From: Hybos culiciformis | Taxonomy: Eukaryota > Arthropoda > Insecta > Diptera > Hybotidae | Length of the DNA stretch: 64,000 nucleotides | NCBI GenBank assembly: GCA_964007475.1 | Contig: OZ023273.1 | Location: 67,784,445 to 67,848,444, forward strand | Direction of reading: 5' to 3' | Shown here: positions 11,496 to 24,815 of the stretch, one piece after another | Position numbering within the stretch: the stretch's first letter is position 1 | How the letters are laid out: every line of letters begins with the position of its first letter | Notes under the pieces: generated by a model | What the model was told of the DNA's origin: nothing | Database searches by the model: none | What the model saw: only the letters and a program-made list of their open reading frames with translations | Position numbers and translations under genes: made by a program

Positions 11496-13671
11496 ACATA
11501 CGTATTAATAAGATATATTAATAAAGGATTAAAATTATAAAAAAGAAATGTAAAAAAGAAAAATTCATTTCTAAAGTTTATAATAAGTTTATTTTATAGT
11601 TTTTTGTCATAATAAAAATAAGGAGGATGTAAAGGATTCATATCGAAAATTTAAAATTCTATGTACTCAATCCGGAATGTAACTTTCTGTGTACAATTAA
11701 ATTTGTTTCTCATACCCATGCATGTAAAATTTAATTCACCAAATTATTAAATTTAATATATTAAAATTTGATTGTTTAGTTTTATAGTAGTAGTGCTCTT
11801 GTTAACAACAATTTCAATTTGTGATGTAATTATTCTTTATATTATGGTACATAATTTACATAACATATACATAAAAAACTTATGTACTCCATTGTGAACT
11901 ATGAATAATACAAATAAGAAATATTACAATAAGATAATAATTTGACATTCAAGGAGTTAGAAGACAAAAATTAAACTATTTTTTCGTCAAAAAATTAAGT
12001 TACTTTAATTAGGAATATTCTATGCAATTAACTTATCTTATACCAATATCACATAAGGCAAAGAATATTGTAACACAAGGCACAAGGTTGGTAGTGTTAT
12101 TATCGAAATATTTGTACAATAGAATATAACACAAAGCTCTAGGTAGGTAGGTGTCTTATGAAAATATTTTAATTGAATGAAAAAGATAGTAAGTATTATT
12201 GAGGAATAATAACGAAATAAATATTCAAGAAATAAGAAAACCAAAAAGATCATATTTGTAAACCCCTAATTCATTTTTTGTCTCTGGTTTTATATTTTGG
12301 AGAAAAACCACAAAACAAATTGCGCTTTCATCCTGTGTTTGTTAATAAAAACATTTTTCCCTAAATATTTCCTAAAAAAAAATAAAATTTTTTAGTGATA
12401 AAATATTTTTAATAAAAATAAATCTCTTTTTTATGACCTTCATTTTTTTTTTATAAAACAATATGGATACAAAATTAAATAATGAAAACGGAGTTTCAAA
12501 TTGAAATGAAAAATGTATTTTAGCATAAAAAAAAACGTGTAAATAAATTCATTAAATTTTTTTTGTTATTTTAATCGTAATGTCCTTGAATAAACCATAT
12601 TTATGTATACATTTTTTTGTTCTAGGAATCTATAGCCTTAAACTTTTTTTAAAGGATCTAAATCCTTTTTTTTTTGTATGAAAAAATAAAATAAAAAATT
12701 TCAATTAAATATCAAAAAATGTTCAAATATTTTTCCGTAATTATTAAAATGCCTCAGGATAGTTGAAACAATTCTTATTTCTATATTGAATGACAAAAAA
12801 GTATAGGTATATATTTTAGTTCTTAAAATACATAAAATAATATAGTATAGGTACCTACAGTCACAAATTATTATCAAAAAGAAAGGAAGGAAAATTAAGG
12901 AATTTTTATTATTAATTTACTCAAAAATAGTATTTTTTTACAGGCAGAACGTGTCGTCATGCCAATAAGGTGTCTTTATTTAAAATAATACTTTAAACAG
13001 CATATTCAGGTTATCTGTAAAAGATCCGGCTATTTGTGAATATATAGATATAATTTTTGTGATTAATTTCATCTTTTAAAAACGCGCGATACTTATCAAG
13101 TTTTTACACCCCACTACAAATTTTAAACTTGTTGATAATATTCTGATAATATATTACTTACATTGTTTGTAGGCTTACAGTTTACATATTTTACTATTTT
13201 ACATATTTTACTATTTTCTAAATAGTTATGTATATCTTACAAATTTTGTTAACTCAAAACCCAAAGGATTTTCGAATAATTTATGTTCCACACCACATAC
13301 TGTAGAAACGAATATGTGTAAGTATATAAATGGTATACAATAATTTAAGAGACATAAAAAATTAATTATTTGGAAGAATTTTTTTTTTTTAATTTATCAA
13401 ATAAATATTTATCTACGACAAATTGTTCCAACTACAAAATTATAAGATACGTGATAGCACATTGTTTTCATACAATTTTTCCACTGCCACTATCTATGTG
13501 TTTTTGTGTAAATACAGAACGAGTTGTATAACAAATTTGGTTAACCTATCCAATATACTGTTGCAGTCTATACATTTACAATGCAAAAAAAAAAACAAAA
13601 GTTGATATCCACATTTTTTTTTTAATTTTTTGCTGGTATTTGTCTGTATTGAAATATTGTGAGAACATCTA
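11496..13671. other. non-coding AT-rich stretch
   Basis: No supported gene. One 26-bp segment (12944-12969, gcagaacgtgtcgtcatgcc...) is bounded by a plausible splice acceptor (tttttttacag) and a GT donor on the plus strand. It shares gaacgtgtcg with the segment at 666-691 and is discussed among the findings. Confidence 0.45.
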
Positions 13672-13773
13672 CTAAATGATTTCATTATTTACGCTGTGCA
13701 TCTAAATGATTTCATTATTCACGCAGATGCATCTAAATGATTTCATTATTCACGCTGATGCATCTAAATGATT
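13672..13773. repeat. 30-31-bp minisatellite, about 3.3 copies
   Basis: Tandem units begin ctaaatgatttcattatt and end acgctgatgcat. Units start at 13672, 13702 and 13733 and a partial fourth starts at 13764. The first unit has lost one base. Confidence 0.9.
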
Positions 13774-15023
13774 GTATGTGTATTGACGCACATAATATTC
13801 CATTTAGCGATCTAAATTCTATACTACTAAATACAACATACCGACCACATGGCCATTAAATTATTTTATCAGTTTATATGAAACTTGAAAGCTGTGTCAT
13901 AAAAGTCCCAAAAGTCCCAAAAGTCGATTTCAAAAAATTTGATTTAAACTTAATTCGCCACGCCACCATTAAGTATTATTAAAATTTTACTTTCATCTCA
14001 TATATATTTTAATGAAGGAAATACTATAAAAATGTTCAATGTAAAAAAACATTATATCTGTCAGTAATTAATTCTAATTAAACTTTTATACCTTGTATAA
14101 TATTTTTAATAAATTCAGTTTTTTATGAAAGGGTAAAATTATGGTTAAATTGAACTGAATAAAGGATAATTTTGCGTATACATATAAATTATGTAAATAA
14201 TACTTATTTATATAAAGATTTTAATTAGACAAGAAAAAATTGTGCTTGTTAAATTTTATAATCTGTCTCATTGTCATATAAAAAAGAGGTCAAAGTGTTT
14301 AATTTGTCAAATTTTAAGGGTTTTAATTGTTTGTAAAACTGAAAATTTCTGTGTAATTATTTCGCGATCCAACAAATTGGTTTCCTTTACACTTCATCAT
14401 TCAAAATATATTTCGTTCAAAAATAAATAGGAGTATCTTAATTTAACGTATCTGGACTACGTCTAATTAATGCTTTCCATATATTTTCTTATAAGAATAA
14501 AATGTAGAAATTGTTCGTAGATGTTTTATTTAAATGTTCAGAGAAAAATTCTAATTTTTGTTTTTTAAAAATGAAACATATTTTTTATTTTTTTATGTTT
14601 TTTTTTTTGCACAAACTTATCTTATTTCTTATTTTCCACAATAAAACATTGTAATACAATGTTACACGAAATATTTGTAAACAAAAAAAATTAGCACAAT
14701 AAAAAATATGTTGTCCATGTTATTTGTTTTATTTTCATGTATGACATTGAAAATCAAGGGGAATTTAGAAAAAATGTTATGATACAAAAACTTTGATGTT
14801 TACCTTTTTATTATATATAGAAAACAAGGTAACATTATTTTGAAATATGTATAAATTTAAATTAACAAAAATCTACTCGAAATTCGGTCGTTAAGCTCAA
14901 ACCTTTTTCGGTCCAAACCAAAACACCACACACTTTCTATAAACTTTCTGGACCGAACGTCAATTTGCGAACCAATTTTTTAATTATGGTTAAAAAAAAT
15001 TTACAAACTTCTATTTTTCCCTA
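13774..15023. other. non-coding AT-rich stretch
   Basis: A short triplet of the unit aaaagtccc lies near 13903-13925. Otherwise no gene or element was recognised. Confidence 0.5.
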
Positions 15024-15412
15024 ATGCTGGGCTTACACGCAATTTGCGCAAATTGGCTGGAATAAACACCAATTGAAGCAAGTAAATCGTTGCAAGTAAA
15101 CGAAAGCATGAAGCTTACGCAAGCCAAAAAATGTGCATTGAGTTAAATTTGTTTTGCCAGAAAATTTGCATGAGGTTGGTGTATTTGCAAAAGCGTGTGA
15201 ACGAAAATGCTCCAATTTTTATTCATAGAAATAAAATTTTCTACCATTTTATTGAATTTATTTATCATCGAAATTTCCCATTTTGTTTTTATATAAACCA
15301 ACAAATTTTTCAAACTAGCATGAACGTGTAAACATAAACTTCAGTTCATTTTGTACAAATTTGCTAGCACAAATGTACATGAGCAATTTGCATGATCTTG
15401 TAAACCCAGCAT
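15024..15412. mobile_element. TIR element (MITE), about 390 bp
   Basis: The left end atgctgggcttacacgc and the right end (read inversely atgctgggtttacaag) match at 13 of the first 14 bases. The arms are rich in aatttgc/gcaaatt motifs. Flanks are too degraded to assign a target duplication, so the superfamily is open. Short open frames on both strands through it are incidental. Confidence 0.6.
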
Positions 15413-16021
15413 AATGTTTGATTGTGCAGAAAGCCGGCAACCCCTAGTCTGTAAACAATTTTGATATTCAAAAATTTCAGTTTTAGAAACAAACATGTTA
15501 AAATTTATCAGATTTTAGAAGATATTTCTTCAATTAAATAGATATAAAAATTTAAAATAATTCCAAAACTCAACTAAGCACGTAAAAAGATTTTTAATCA
15601 CAATTTAGAAAGAATCAATAAAATAGTAATAAGGTCACATACTACTAACATAAAATATTAAAGTTTTCTTCAAGGATAATATAATAATAGGTTAAAAAAA
15701 AATAGATAACTGACAATTTTTATATTTTATCACTTGATAGCTTTATAACAGCAAAACAAAAAAAAAGTTTGATATGTGTAACATATGTTTTGCATCACAA
15801 CTTTACTACAAATTCAAATAAATTATGATTCTTCTAGGAAAACAATGCTTTTGAAAGCTTAGAATGTTTTGAAAATGTTTTCTTTATTGTTTTATAAAAA
15901 ATATGTATTTCTCATTTATTCTACGAATTCCAGAAATTAAGTAATACAATAATGTTGAATTTAGATCCACTAATTATGCTTGGAAGTTTTTTTTTCCAAT
16001 GTCCATAATATCATAGAAATA
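15413..16021. other. non-coding AT-rich stretch
   Basis: Nothing recognisable between two TIR elements. Confidence 0.5.
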
Positions 16022-16029
16022 TTTTAAAT

Positions 16030-17001
16030 CAGGGAACGAAATATCATATCATTTGATAATAATCAAATGATATGTATCAAACGATAATTTTTATAATGTT
16101 GACTATGAATGATTACGATCACTCACTTTACTAACACAAATATCATTTGATTTTTCAATATCAAAAGATTTCTTAAAATGTTTTGAGTTTGATATTCTTT
16201 TTCGTTTTACTGTATGCGTTCTAATGAAAATAATAAAAATGAGTTGGTGGGAAGTTGAATTTATTTATGGGTTTGCAGTATACATACACAATAAATGCCG
16301 TTTTTCTCTTTTATTGCAATAAAATTTAGAATATGAGTAATATTTTTAAATGCGTATTATAAAATGCATTATTATGCGTATTATAAAATGCATTATTTTA
16401 CTTTTATTAAATTCGTATTTCCTAACGTTACGGACGTTATTATGGCTGAGATTAAAAAGAAAAAAATGTATTTGATAGAGATGTTAATAGAGAAATAAAC
16501 ATGAACATAACTATTTCCGTTTATTAATAAATTAAAGTAGTAAATTAAAGTATTAAAGTAGTAACAAAATAAAAATTAACTAGATTGTCACTAACAAATC
16601 GGTCAGAAAAACTCATTCAAATAAATTTTAAAGTTTAGTTTTTATTTATTTTTGAGCAACCTGAACAAAAAAAAACATATTATTATGTACATAACAACAA
16701 AATTAAAAAAAATCAATTTGGCTCTTGTAATATTTATGTACTCATTTTTTTTTTAAGAAAAAAAATTTTGTTTGTGAAATCTTAATTCTTTCAAAAATTT
16801 TTATTTTACTCATTCGATTTTTTCATCACACACATTTAAAAAAAATCATTTGATAATGATATTCGTTTTTCGTTTCATATTTTTAAACTGGTGAGTGGGG
16901 AATATCACGATAATTTTTAATATAGGACAAAACGAAAAAGATAATCGTTTGATTCATTTTAATCAAAAAAGATTATCAAAAATGATAATTTTCGAACCCT
17001 G
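16030..17001. mobile_element. hAT-type MITE with perfect 8-bp target duplication
   Basis: The left end is cagggaacgaaatatcat and the inverse right end is cagggttcgaaaattatcat. A perfect 8-bp repeat ttttaaat flanks both (16022-16029, 17002-17009). The element is built of many inverted tgata/tatca blocks, notably atcatttgataataatcaaa near the left end. It also holds a 24-bp tandem pair (tgcgtattataaaatgcatt...) at 16351-16398. No coding capacity is visible. Confidence 0.88.
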
Positions 17002-17009
17002 TTTTAAAT

Positions 17010-20000
17010 GTTAGTTTTTGAAAAATTAAACATTATTTAAGCTTTACGGAAAAAAAATTTACCATCTATAATATTCTAATTTCAAAGTTTCAATTCGGAC
17101 TAAAAATGAAGCAGTTGGTAACATACTAATAACTTAATTGTTAATCAATTTTAAATACAATTTAAGTTTTTAATTTTCTCGCAAACTTCAGATAGGTTTT
17201 ATAGAATTTTCGATTAGGATTATTAAACTGTCATCACACGGCTGTATTAAGTATATTTTGTGTATGTTGTTCTAAGACTTTTAAGAAACAATATCTCAAC
17301 TCTTTTTGCTCTTAGATAATTTTTAATAAAAATGTTCGTATTTTATAACTTTATTTCGCTGCTCGATAATCGAGTGCATTAGCTTTAAAAGAAAAATCAA
17401 AACTTGAAGTTTTCTTCGAAGAACTTTTAATATTGTAAATAAATACACTTTTTAATTGTATAATTGTGTCATTATAAATATAAATATATAAACGAATACA
17501 CCCTAATAGTTAAAAGAAGCAAAAGTTAATAACATTTTATGTAAACAGAATCAAAAAAACAGCATCTAGCATCTGTGAACGCAGTTATTAGCTTCATTTC
17601 AGGTTAAAGTTTTATTTCATTACATATATGCCATACGTAAATATTATATTTTTTTAGTCACGTATTATTTGCTATTTTCTCTCAAACCATCATCATCATT
17701 ATTTTAGTGAAAAAGTTTTTTAATTCTACTCCTTCTGGTTAATAATTTATTTTCATTTAAGTTTATATATTTGTTTATTTTCATTTCTATTTTTGAAAAA
17801 AAAAAATAAATCAATAGTTTTTATTATCTGTTGATGTTTAGTCTGAAAATTCATATAAAAACAAAATAAACATGTGAAAAAACTTAACATAATACCTATA
17901 TGCTTATATGTTTTAATATTATACATGCTTAAAAGAAAAATCAGTTTGTCATACGTCATTAACACTAGAGCATGTGTTTTCGATAATCCCGATTAGCCTT
18001 AATTTAGCAATAACTGCACATATCTTAATGCAATAATCTTATCTTTAAGAAAAATTTATTTAAAGAAATACTTTGTGGTTTTTAATATTATTTCATATAT
18101 TATTAAATATTTTACTTTACTGATCTTTACATAATTTTTGAATATTTTAGCAATGGTTAATTGACGTTCTTAACCACAAATTTATTTAAACACTTTCCGA
18201 ATGTGTTGTAAACTATTCTACTGAAAAATGAACATAAAATTTGATATCTGGTCTTAAGAAAAATACAGACTTTAAAAGGGTTTAAATTTTTCTTAAAATT
18301 TAGAGTAGTTAAACTGAGCGTTTTTAAAAGATTCTAATTGAAAAGATTCTAATTATTTATTAAAGGATGTTTAGTAGAAAAGATACAAAACAATAAGTGT
18401 GATTTAAAAATTGAGCTGTAGTACTTCCTCCATATAACCACATATAATTTTATTTTGACCTCATTCTTGTTTAACTTTTCAAATCATCCTATATCAATAC
18501 ACGTACATAAATGTGATATTTTTTGTTCTAAAACGGAATTAGAATTCTTATGTCGGAAATGTGAGTTTGTATTAACAAAAATTTATAATCTATAATAAAA
18601 ATATGTATATTTATTTTATTATTTTTTTTAGCAATTTTTTGAAATGAGAAAATCACCTGTAAGTATATAAAGTTATGTTTTCCATAAGTAGATTTTGAGG
18701 AATAAAAATGTTTTAAAACATTTTACGATTTATTCTAAAAAGTCATAAAGCTCATCAAATGCCTAAATATCAGGAAAATAATATCTGTTTAAGAAGGAAA
18801 ACCTTTTTTTTTTATTTGTTATTAAATCGACCGAAAAAATCTTTTTTTTTTTTTGTAGCATTCCTTAAATTCCGGAACTAAGATAATACTAATACATACA
18901 CTTATCCATGTTTGTAGATAAGATATTAAATTGAATTTCTTCTTTTTTTTTCAATTTTATTATGTTTCATCATTAAATAAATGATTAGAAATTTGATATT
19001 TAGGTAAAAAATATCTTGTATTGTCCGATTAGATTGATAATGTCTTTAGGGAAAAGTTGATTACCTTTCATATATTTCCGAGCTTTAGAGGAAATATGCA
19101 GAAAGAAAAATCTTCAAATACCTACATCTTAAATTATTAATTTTAATAATTTTTAATTTTTTTTTTAAATTTTATAAACACACCAGCGGACGAATGGTGA
19201 ATATATTTTCGTTCAATTACTATTAAAGTTTAATATAAATAAAGTTAAAGTTAAGTATAAAGAAAAAACCTTAACTAAAGTCCTCTTTTTATTAAAAAGA
19301 AATATAAATAGATTAACATTTTAATTGAATTTAATTAAATTTATGTAGTGGGTATACAGTTTGTACTATGTTGTTACTATGTTAGTATTAATTTTTCACC
19401 AACAACATGAAAATAAATTAAAGTCGAATTTCCTAGAATTAAATTATAATCAATAACAAATAATGTTCATTGAGCTATTAAGAATTTAGCTAATAAATTA
19501 TCATAATCTCTTATTGATGAACAAAAAATAGGTTGTATTCATGCCGGTTTAATTGATTGTCTTTGCTAAGGTTTAAATATTGTATTTATGAAAAATATAA
19601 TGTATTTTATTACTTAATATGAAAACATTTAAATCTTAGTTTATTTACGATTTATTTATATCAACATAAGTGAAACCCAATTTTAAGATTTATACAAGTT
19701 CTACTGGTTCGATGATTTTGGTTGCAATCACTTTGCGATTTTCAATTTATGCTTATCTATAGAGCAAACAAATTCTTTACAAGAACTTCAATAATATTTT
19801 TTCAAAATCCTTTTAAAAAGAAATAAGTAACTTAACGTAAATTTTAATTAAATTTTGAAAAGAAAAAAATTTGATTCCTTTCTTCGTATAACAAATTTAG
19901 ATTAATAAACTCCCACAAACCAAATACTTATTAAATCAATTAAGGACATTTTACTACGCATTAAGTAAGTATAATTTACATCATACAAATTAATTTGAAG

Positions 20001-20554
20001 AACTTGTCCTTATTAATTTTAATTTTATCCATTCAAATCGTTTTAAATATTCCAACAACTTTTTTCGAAATCCTTAAACAAAAAATCATTTTCAAGTGTT
20101 TCTTATTTCATTTGATGTTTATTTTTATGACCACTTTTTATGAGAATAATAAAAATAAGTTGTACAACCATTTAATAAAATGTTTTTTTTTTTTTATGCC
20201 GCCAACAACGATACCAAACATAGGTTGTTATCGTAAAGTCAAATATTCATGTTAATTCCTTCGGAGCAAAACAAATAATTCTACATTTCAATACTTTAAT
20301 AAAGGAGCATTATTTTATCATACTGGATTTAATAAATAATTTCATTCTTGAATTTATTTCTCGATAAAATATTAGGGTGTTAAATAATAATCAATAAAAG
20401 TCCATAATGTTCAATACAATTTGTTTGTGCATCATATGTCGCCTTGCTAATAAAAGAAGCGATGTAGTTTTTTTTTTTCAATGAAAAAAGCAAAAAACCA
20501 GAAACTAATTAAGGTAGAAAGGCTGACGCGGCACAAAATTTTTCGAATCCCAAT
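17010..20554. other. 3.5-kb non-coding AT-rich stretch
   Basis: Frequent stops in all frames. Only short, low-complexity open frames occur, for example a Phe/Leu/Ile-rich one at 19995-20255 without an ATG start. No named feature is supported. Confidence 0.5.
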
Positions 20555-20757
20555 GAACTGAGCATGGGCGCCGCCAGGATTTTTTATAAGGTGGTGCATG
20601 TGAAAATTATTATTTTCATTTTACCAAATCTTTGACATATGGCGGGTTCATCACTAAGTTACAATTTCCAACAACCTTAATTTAAATTAAATTTTGATTT
20701 TAGGAAAAATCAGAAACAATATTTTGAATTAACGACAAAATTCATCTCAGTATACTG

Positions 20758-23232
20758 ATGCATTCCAGTCCATCATTCCTAAGAACAGGGGATAGTACGT
20801 GGACGGAATCTTCAGCGGAAACCTTGGAAGTATTAATGGACACTCACTTTCCGAAGTGCGAAGAAAGTGCTGACGAATGTGCAACTGTTGATGGCCAACG
20901 GCGTGTAATTAATCAAATGGAAGACGTCCGATCTCTAATCACAAGAGAAAAAATTGCCTGGGCAATAGATGGCTTCGCTCCATATAAATCAGCGGGAATT
21001 GATGGTGTTGCAGGAAGCCAAGGAGACTGTTACCCCTTGGCTCCAAATTTTGTTTAGAAGCAGCCTTGTACTTGGTCATATTCCACAGTCGTGGAGAAGG
21101 GTCAAGGTTGTCTTTATACCTAAGGCGGGGAGGCGTGGACATGAGACGGCTAAAGATTACAGGCCAATCAGCCTATCGTCCTTCGTTCTTAAAACGCTTG
21201 AGCGTATAATTGAATACGATATCAGGAAAAAGTTGGAAAGTAATCCTCTTTGTACCTCACAACATGCATACTGTAAGGGCAAATCCACCGAGACGGCACT
21301 ACATGAAGTAGTTCGTAAAGTGGAAGAGTCAATTCAGTACAAGGAATACACGCTAGCGTCATTTCTAGATATAGAAGGGGCTTTCAATAATGTAAGTATT
21401 AAAGCAATCCAGGAGTCACTAAAATAAAGCAGATGTTGGGACGATAAATTTTGGGATTGGTAATATGCTACGAACAAGAGAGGTTCATGCAAATCATGGC
21501 AGCTACCATATGGTCAGGAGTGTGGAGAGAGGCACTCCCCAGGGAGGGGTGCTGTCACCGCTACTCTGGCTACTTGTAATGAACTCGGTTCTAGTTAAGC
21601 TCCAAAGAGCAGGAGTGTAAGCGGTAGCGTACGCGGATGACCTAGCGATTCTTGTCTCTGGGAAATTCCTACCTACACTAACAGAATTAATGGAAAGTGC
21701 TCTACTCGTAGTGACGAGTTGGGCAAAGGAATGTGGCCTCAATGTGAATCCAAGCAAGACAGAGCTTATGTTGTTCACAACGAGGACAAAAATACCCTGC
21801 TTCGCCCTACCCAAGTTGGGAGGGGTGACGCTGGGTTTAGCTTCGAGGGTTAAGTATTTGGGTGTAGTACTAGATCCTAAGCTTAACTGCAAATATAGTG
21901 TCGATGAGAGAATTAAAAAAGCATGTGTAGCTTTTTATCCTTGTAAACGAATGGTAGGGAAAAGGTGGGGACTGAGGCCGCATATGGTTCTCTGGATGTA
22001 CACAGCAATTGTACGCCCAATCCTCACGTACGGAGCGGTAATTTGGTGGCCAGCTGTAGAGAAGGCCTATGTTCGAACCAAGCTGGGTAGAATACAGCGA
22101 AGTGCATGTGTGAGCATCACGGGGGCGCTAAGAACGGCACCTACTGATGCTCTCAATGTTCTGCTGCATCTTTTACCCCTTGACTTACATGTCAAAAATC
22201 TCGCTGCTTGCAGTGCAGTCAGGCTTCAAGAAAGTGGAAACTGGCTGACTAAACCATATGGTCACAGTAGAATCCTTAGGGATATATCTAAGAATGTGAC
22301 CTGCACTCAAACTGACTATACCATTCCCAGGTTAGAACTGAAAAAGAATTTTCAGATCGTAATACCGACTAGAAGGGATTCGGAGGTTAATAATATTCTA
22401 GAGGGAGTCGACCTAGCTATCTACACAGACGGTTCAAAAATGGACTGTGGTGTTGGTGCTGGAGTGTACTCGGAAGAAATGAATATAGCTAGAAGTTATA
22501 GACTTCCAGACAGATCCAGTATTTTTCAGGCAGAAGTACTTGCGATCTGGAAGGCGTGCTTCTGACAGTCAAGCGGCCATTATGGCTCTTAAATCACCGG
22601 TCGTATCCTCTAAGCTGGTCGATAGATGCTTAGAACAGCTTTCCCAGCTGGCTGAGAGATACGTCGTCCACCTGTACTGGGTCCCGGGACATAGGGACGT
22701 CCAAGGAAATGAACGGGCTGATGAACTGGCTAGGGCAGGTTCAGCGCTGGATGTCTCCTGCTCGGAGAAGGTCCATCCACTACTAAACACGATAAAAAGG
22801 GATATAAGTCAGTACTTCTTATCACTAGCTAACAGTAGATGGAGGGCGCTATCTACATGTAGAACGACCAGGAAAACTTGGCCGTTATACGACAAGAAAA
22901 GAACAAAAGAGATTCTTAAAATGTCTCGGAAAGACATCTCTAGAATCACTGCAATTTACACGGGTCACTGGGCAGTTGGTGAACATGCTGCAAGACTGGG
23001 TATTCCTTATAACCAGAAGTGCCGCAGTTGCGGTCTTGAGAACGAAAAAGAGACTTTAGTCCATTTTATTTGCAAATGCCCGGCGCTTGCAAGATCTAGA
23101 AACAACACATTAGGAAACTACCTTCTCGAGGACGTAGATGTGTTAGCCTTAGCAAAACCCAGGGAGGTGATCAAATTTTTGAACACCACGGGTGGATTTA
23201 GCTCTATTATCGCCGCTAGGCCTTGGTTATGA
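20758..23232 (+). pseudogene. non-LTR retrotransposon ORF2 (RT, RNase H, CCHC), decayed
   Basis: Once encoded the C-terminal two thirds of a LINE polyprotein that copies element RNA into DNA at the target site. In order: a linker ending near KSAGIDGVA (20990); RT finger and palm blocks KDYRPISLSSFVLKTLER and FLDIEGAFNNV (21150-21390); RGTPQGGVLSPLLW and YADD (21530-21640); a thumb region (21700-22300); RNase H with IYTDGSK, FQAEVLAIW, SDSQAA and NERADELA (22410-22730); and a C-terminal zinc knuckle CRSCGLENEKETLVHFICKC (23020-23080). The RT plus RNase H plus CCHC order fits the I/LOA/R1-like LINEs. It is broken by frameshifts near 21010-21050, stops near 21427 and 21620, and a small deletion with frame change near 22560. 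The endonuclease region is missing, so the copy is 5'-truncated. It is markedly more GC-rich than its surroundings. Inactive. Confidence 0.9.
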
Positions 23233-23499
23233 GTGTTAATGGTAGCAAAACGGTGCGAAAGCGCTAATTGGAAACCCCTGTAGGTTCAGGGTTCTCGCCA
23301 TCTTAACCAACCATGCTGATGCGATGCTCAGAACTTTTTAAGATTATCTCTCACCAGGGCTGCCAGATGGAATAAATTAAATTTCCTCAAATTTTTAAGA
23401 AATTTCCCCAAAATAGACACTTTTTTAAAAAAATTCCTCAAATTATTTTTTTTATATTTTTTTGCCATAAGTTAGAAAAAAAAATTGTCTAACGGTTTC

Positions 23500-23580
23500 C
23501 TTGCAAAAATAAGCTGTTTTTGTGGAAAAACTGCAGTGAGTCACTGCAGTTTTTCCACAAAAACAGCTTATTTTTGCAAG
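23500..23580. repeat. perfect 81-bp palindrome
   Basis: Two exact 40-bp inverted arms meet at one central base (G at 23540). Every arm base pairs. Arms contain aagctgtttttgtgg and its complement. It lies in the right arm of the 20563-23950 element, with tttcctcaaatttttaa present both to its left (from about 23382) and immediately to its right. Confidence 0.95.
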
Positions 23581-24147
23581 ATTTCCTCAAATTTTTAATG
23601 TGTTCAGATTTTATGCGGTACTTATATGTTGTAAATCAAAAAGTTTAGTTTCAACAATGGATTTTGATTTCAACGTACGTAGAAGAATATCGTAATGATA
23701 TCAATTTTTTAAAATCATTAGGGTAAAAAAAATTTACGAGTCTGAAATTTTAAATATTGTTGACTGGCCAACGTTAGCACAATATTTATGAATTTCTTCA
23801 AATTTTCCTTAGAAAAAAATATTTTCCTCAAACTTTTCCCCACGTTTTTTTTAACTTTTTTTATCAAATTTTATCAAAATTTTAATAACATTTTTATCAA
23901 ACAAAGGTGGTGCAGTTGCACCACCTTGCACCATACTGCCGGCGCCCATGGAACTGAGGGCTGTTTGCGCATTGAACTAATAATAATTCACTTCCTTGGA
24001 AATAAATTATTTCAGTTATCCCATTTCAAGTAAAGAATAGGATTATATTATTTATAATGTATTGCACGGTTAAGTTAAAAATTTATTGATTTAAAATAAA
24101 ATGCAAAAATATTTCATAAATTATATAAGGGGTCAGTTTTTAACATT

Positions 24148-24815
24148 TCGTCGATCCAAAATTATAATGTCGTATCTGCAAAAACTAAGTTTCGAGAAAA
24201 TCGACTTTAAAGTTTGGAACGCTCGGAAAAAAAATTGAGCCGAAAAACTTTTTAATTTTTTTTCGTAATTCGCCTCAATAATCTTTCTAGATTTGTGGCT
24301 TAAAAGCATATTTTATGCTACCAAGTAATAACAGATTTTTTTTTAACTTCTTTACCTTAAGGTCCGAGAAAAATTAAAATTTCATACAGATACGATATTT
24401 TATAATACTGAAAATTTTTGTTCAAATATTTATTTTTTCAAGTATATTTTAACACTTTAATTACATAAAATGATCTTTTACAACTTTTAAAAATTAAGAG
24501 ACAATTATTTATCTTAAAGCCAAATTATATATAGAAATAGCAGTTACGACATTATAATATTGAATTTTTTTATCGATATTTTAAATACAATTCTGTCGTA
24601 AATGACATCATTTTGTTGGTTACGACATTATAATATTTTATAAATCTTTTTTAGGTCACTTACGACATAATCGACACTGAATATCTCGGGAACTATTAAA
24701 GATACAGCAACGTGGATAAGACAGATCGAAAGATCATCTCAAAAAATATAAAGATCAATTCTTAACTCATTTTCGCAAAAAATGCAGATACGACATTATA
24801 ATTTTGGGCCGACGA
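24148..24815. mobile_element. TIR element with internal acgacattataat repeats
   Basis: Terminal inverted repeats of about 33 bp: tcgtcgatccaaaattataa on the left and tcgtcggcccaaaattataa inverted on the right, continuing identically through tgtcgtatctgca. The word acgacattataat recurs internally near 24544 and 24622 and at the right end. No transposase and no clear target duplication. Confidence 0.72.

Larger units (their letters stand above)
20563..23950. mobile_element. hAT-like TIR element with nested retrotransposon
   Basis: The left end catgggcgccgccagg and the inverse right end catgggcgccggcag are near-identical. Both are flanked by a perfect 8-bp duplication gaactgag (20555-20562, 23951-23958). 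The subterminal block aaggtggtgca also recurs in inverted form at the right end. Most of the interior (about 20758-23340) is a plus-strand RT/RNase H retrotransposon that interrupts the element. The right arm carries repeated tttcctcaaattttt blocks around an 81-bp palindrome. The TIR begins CATGGG rather than CAGGG, so hAT membership follows mainly from the 8-bp duplication. Confidence 0.82.

Noticed and set aside
15033..15331. Overlapping open frames on both strands
   Set aside because: They fall inside the TIR element at 15024-15412 and arise from its symmetric sequence.
19995..20255. Hydrophobic open frame of 86 codons
   Set aside because: No ATG start, Phe/Leu/Ile from AT-rich DNA, poly-T run inside, no splice borders.
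23353..23380. A separate hAT left end (cagggctgccagatgg)
   Set aside because: It looks like a hAT terminus but no inverse partner or matching 8-bp flank was found before 23950.
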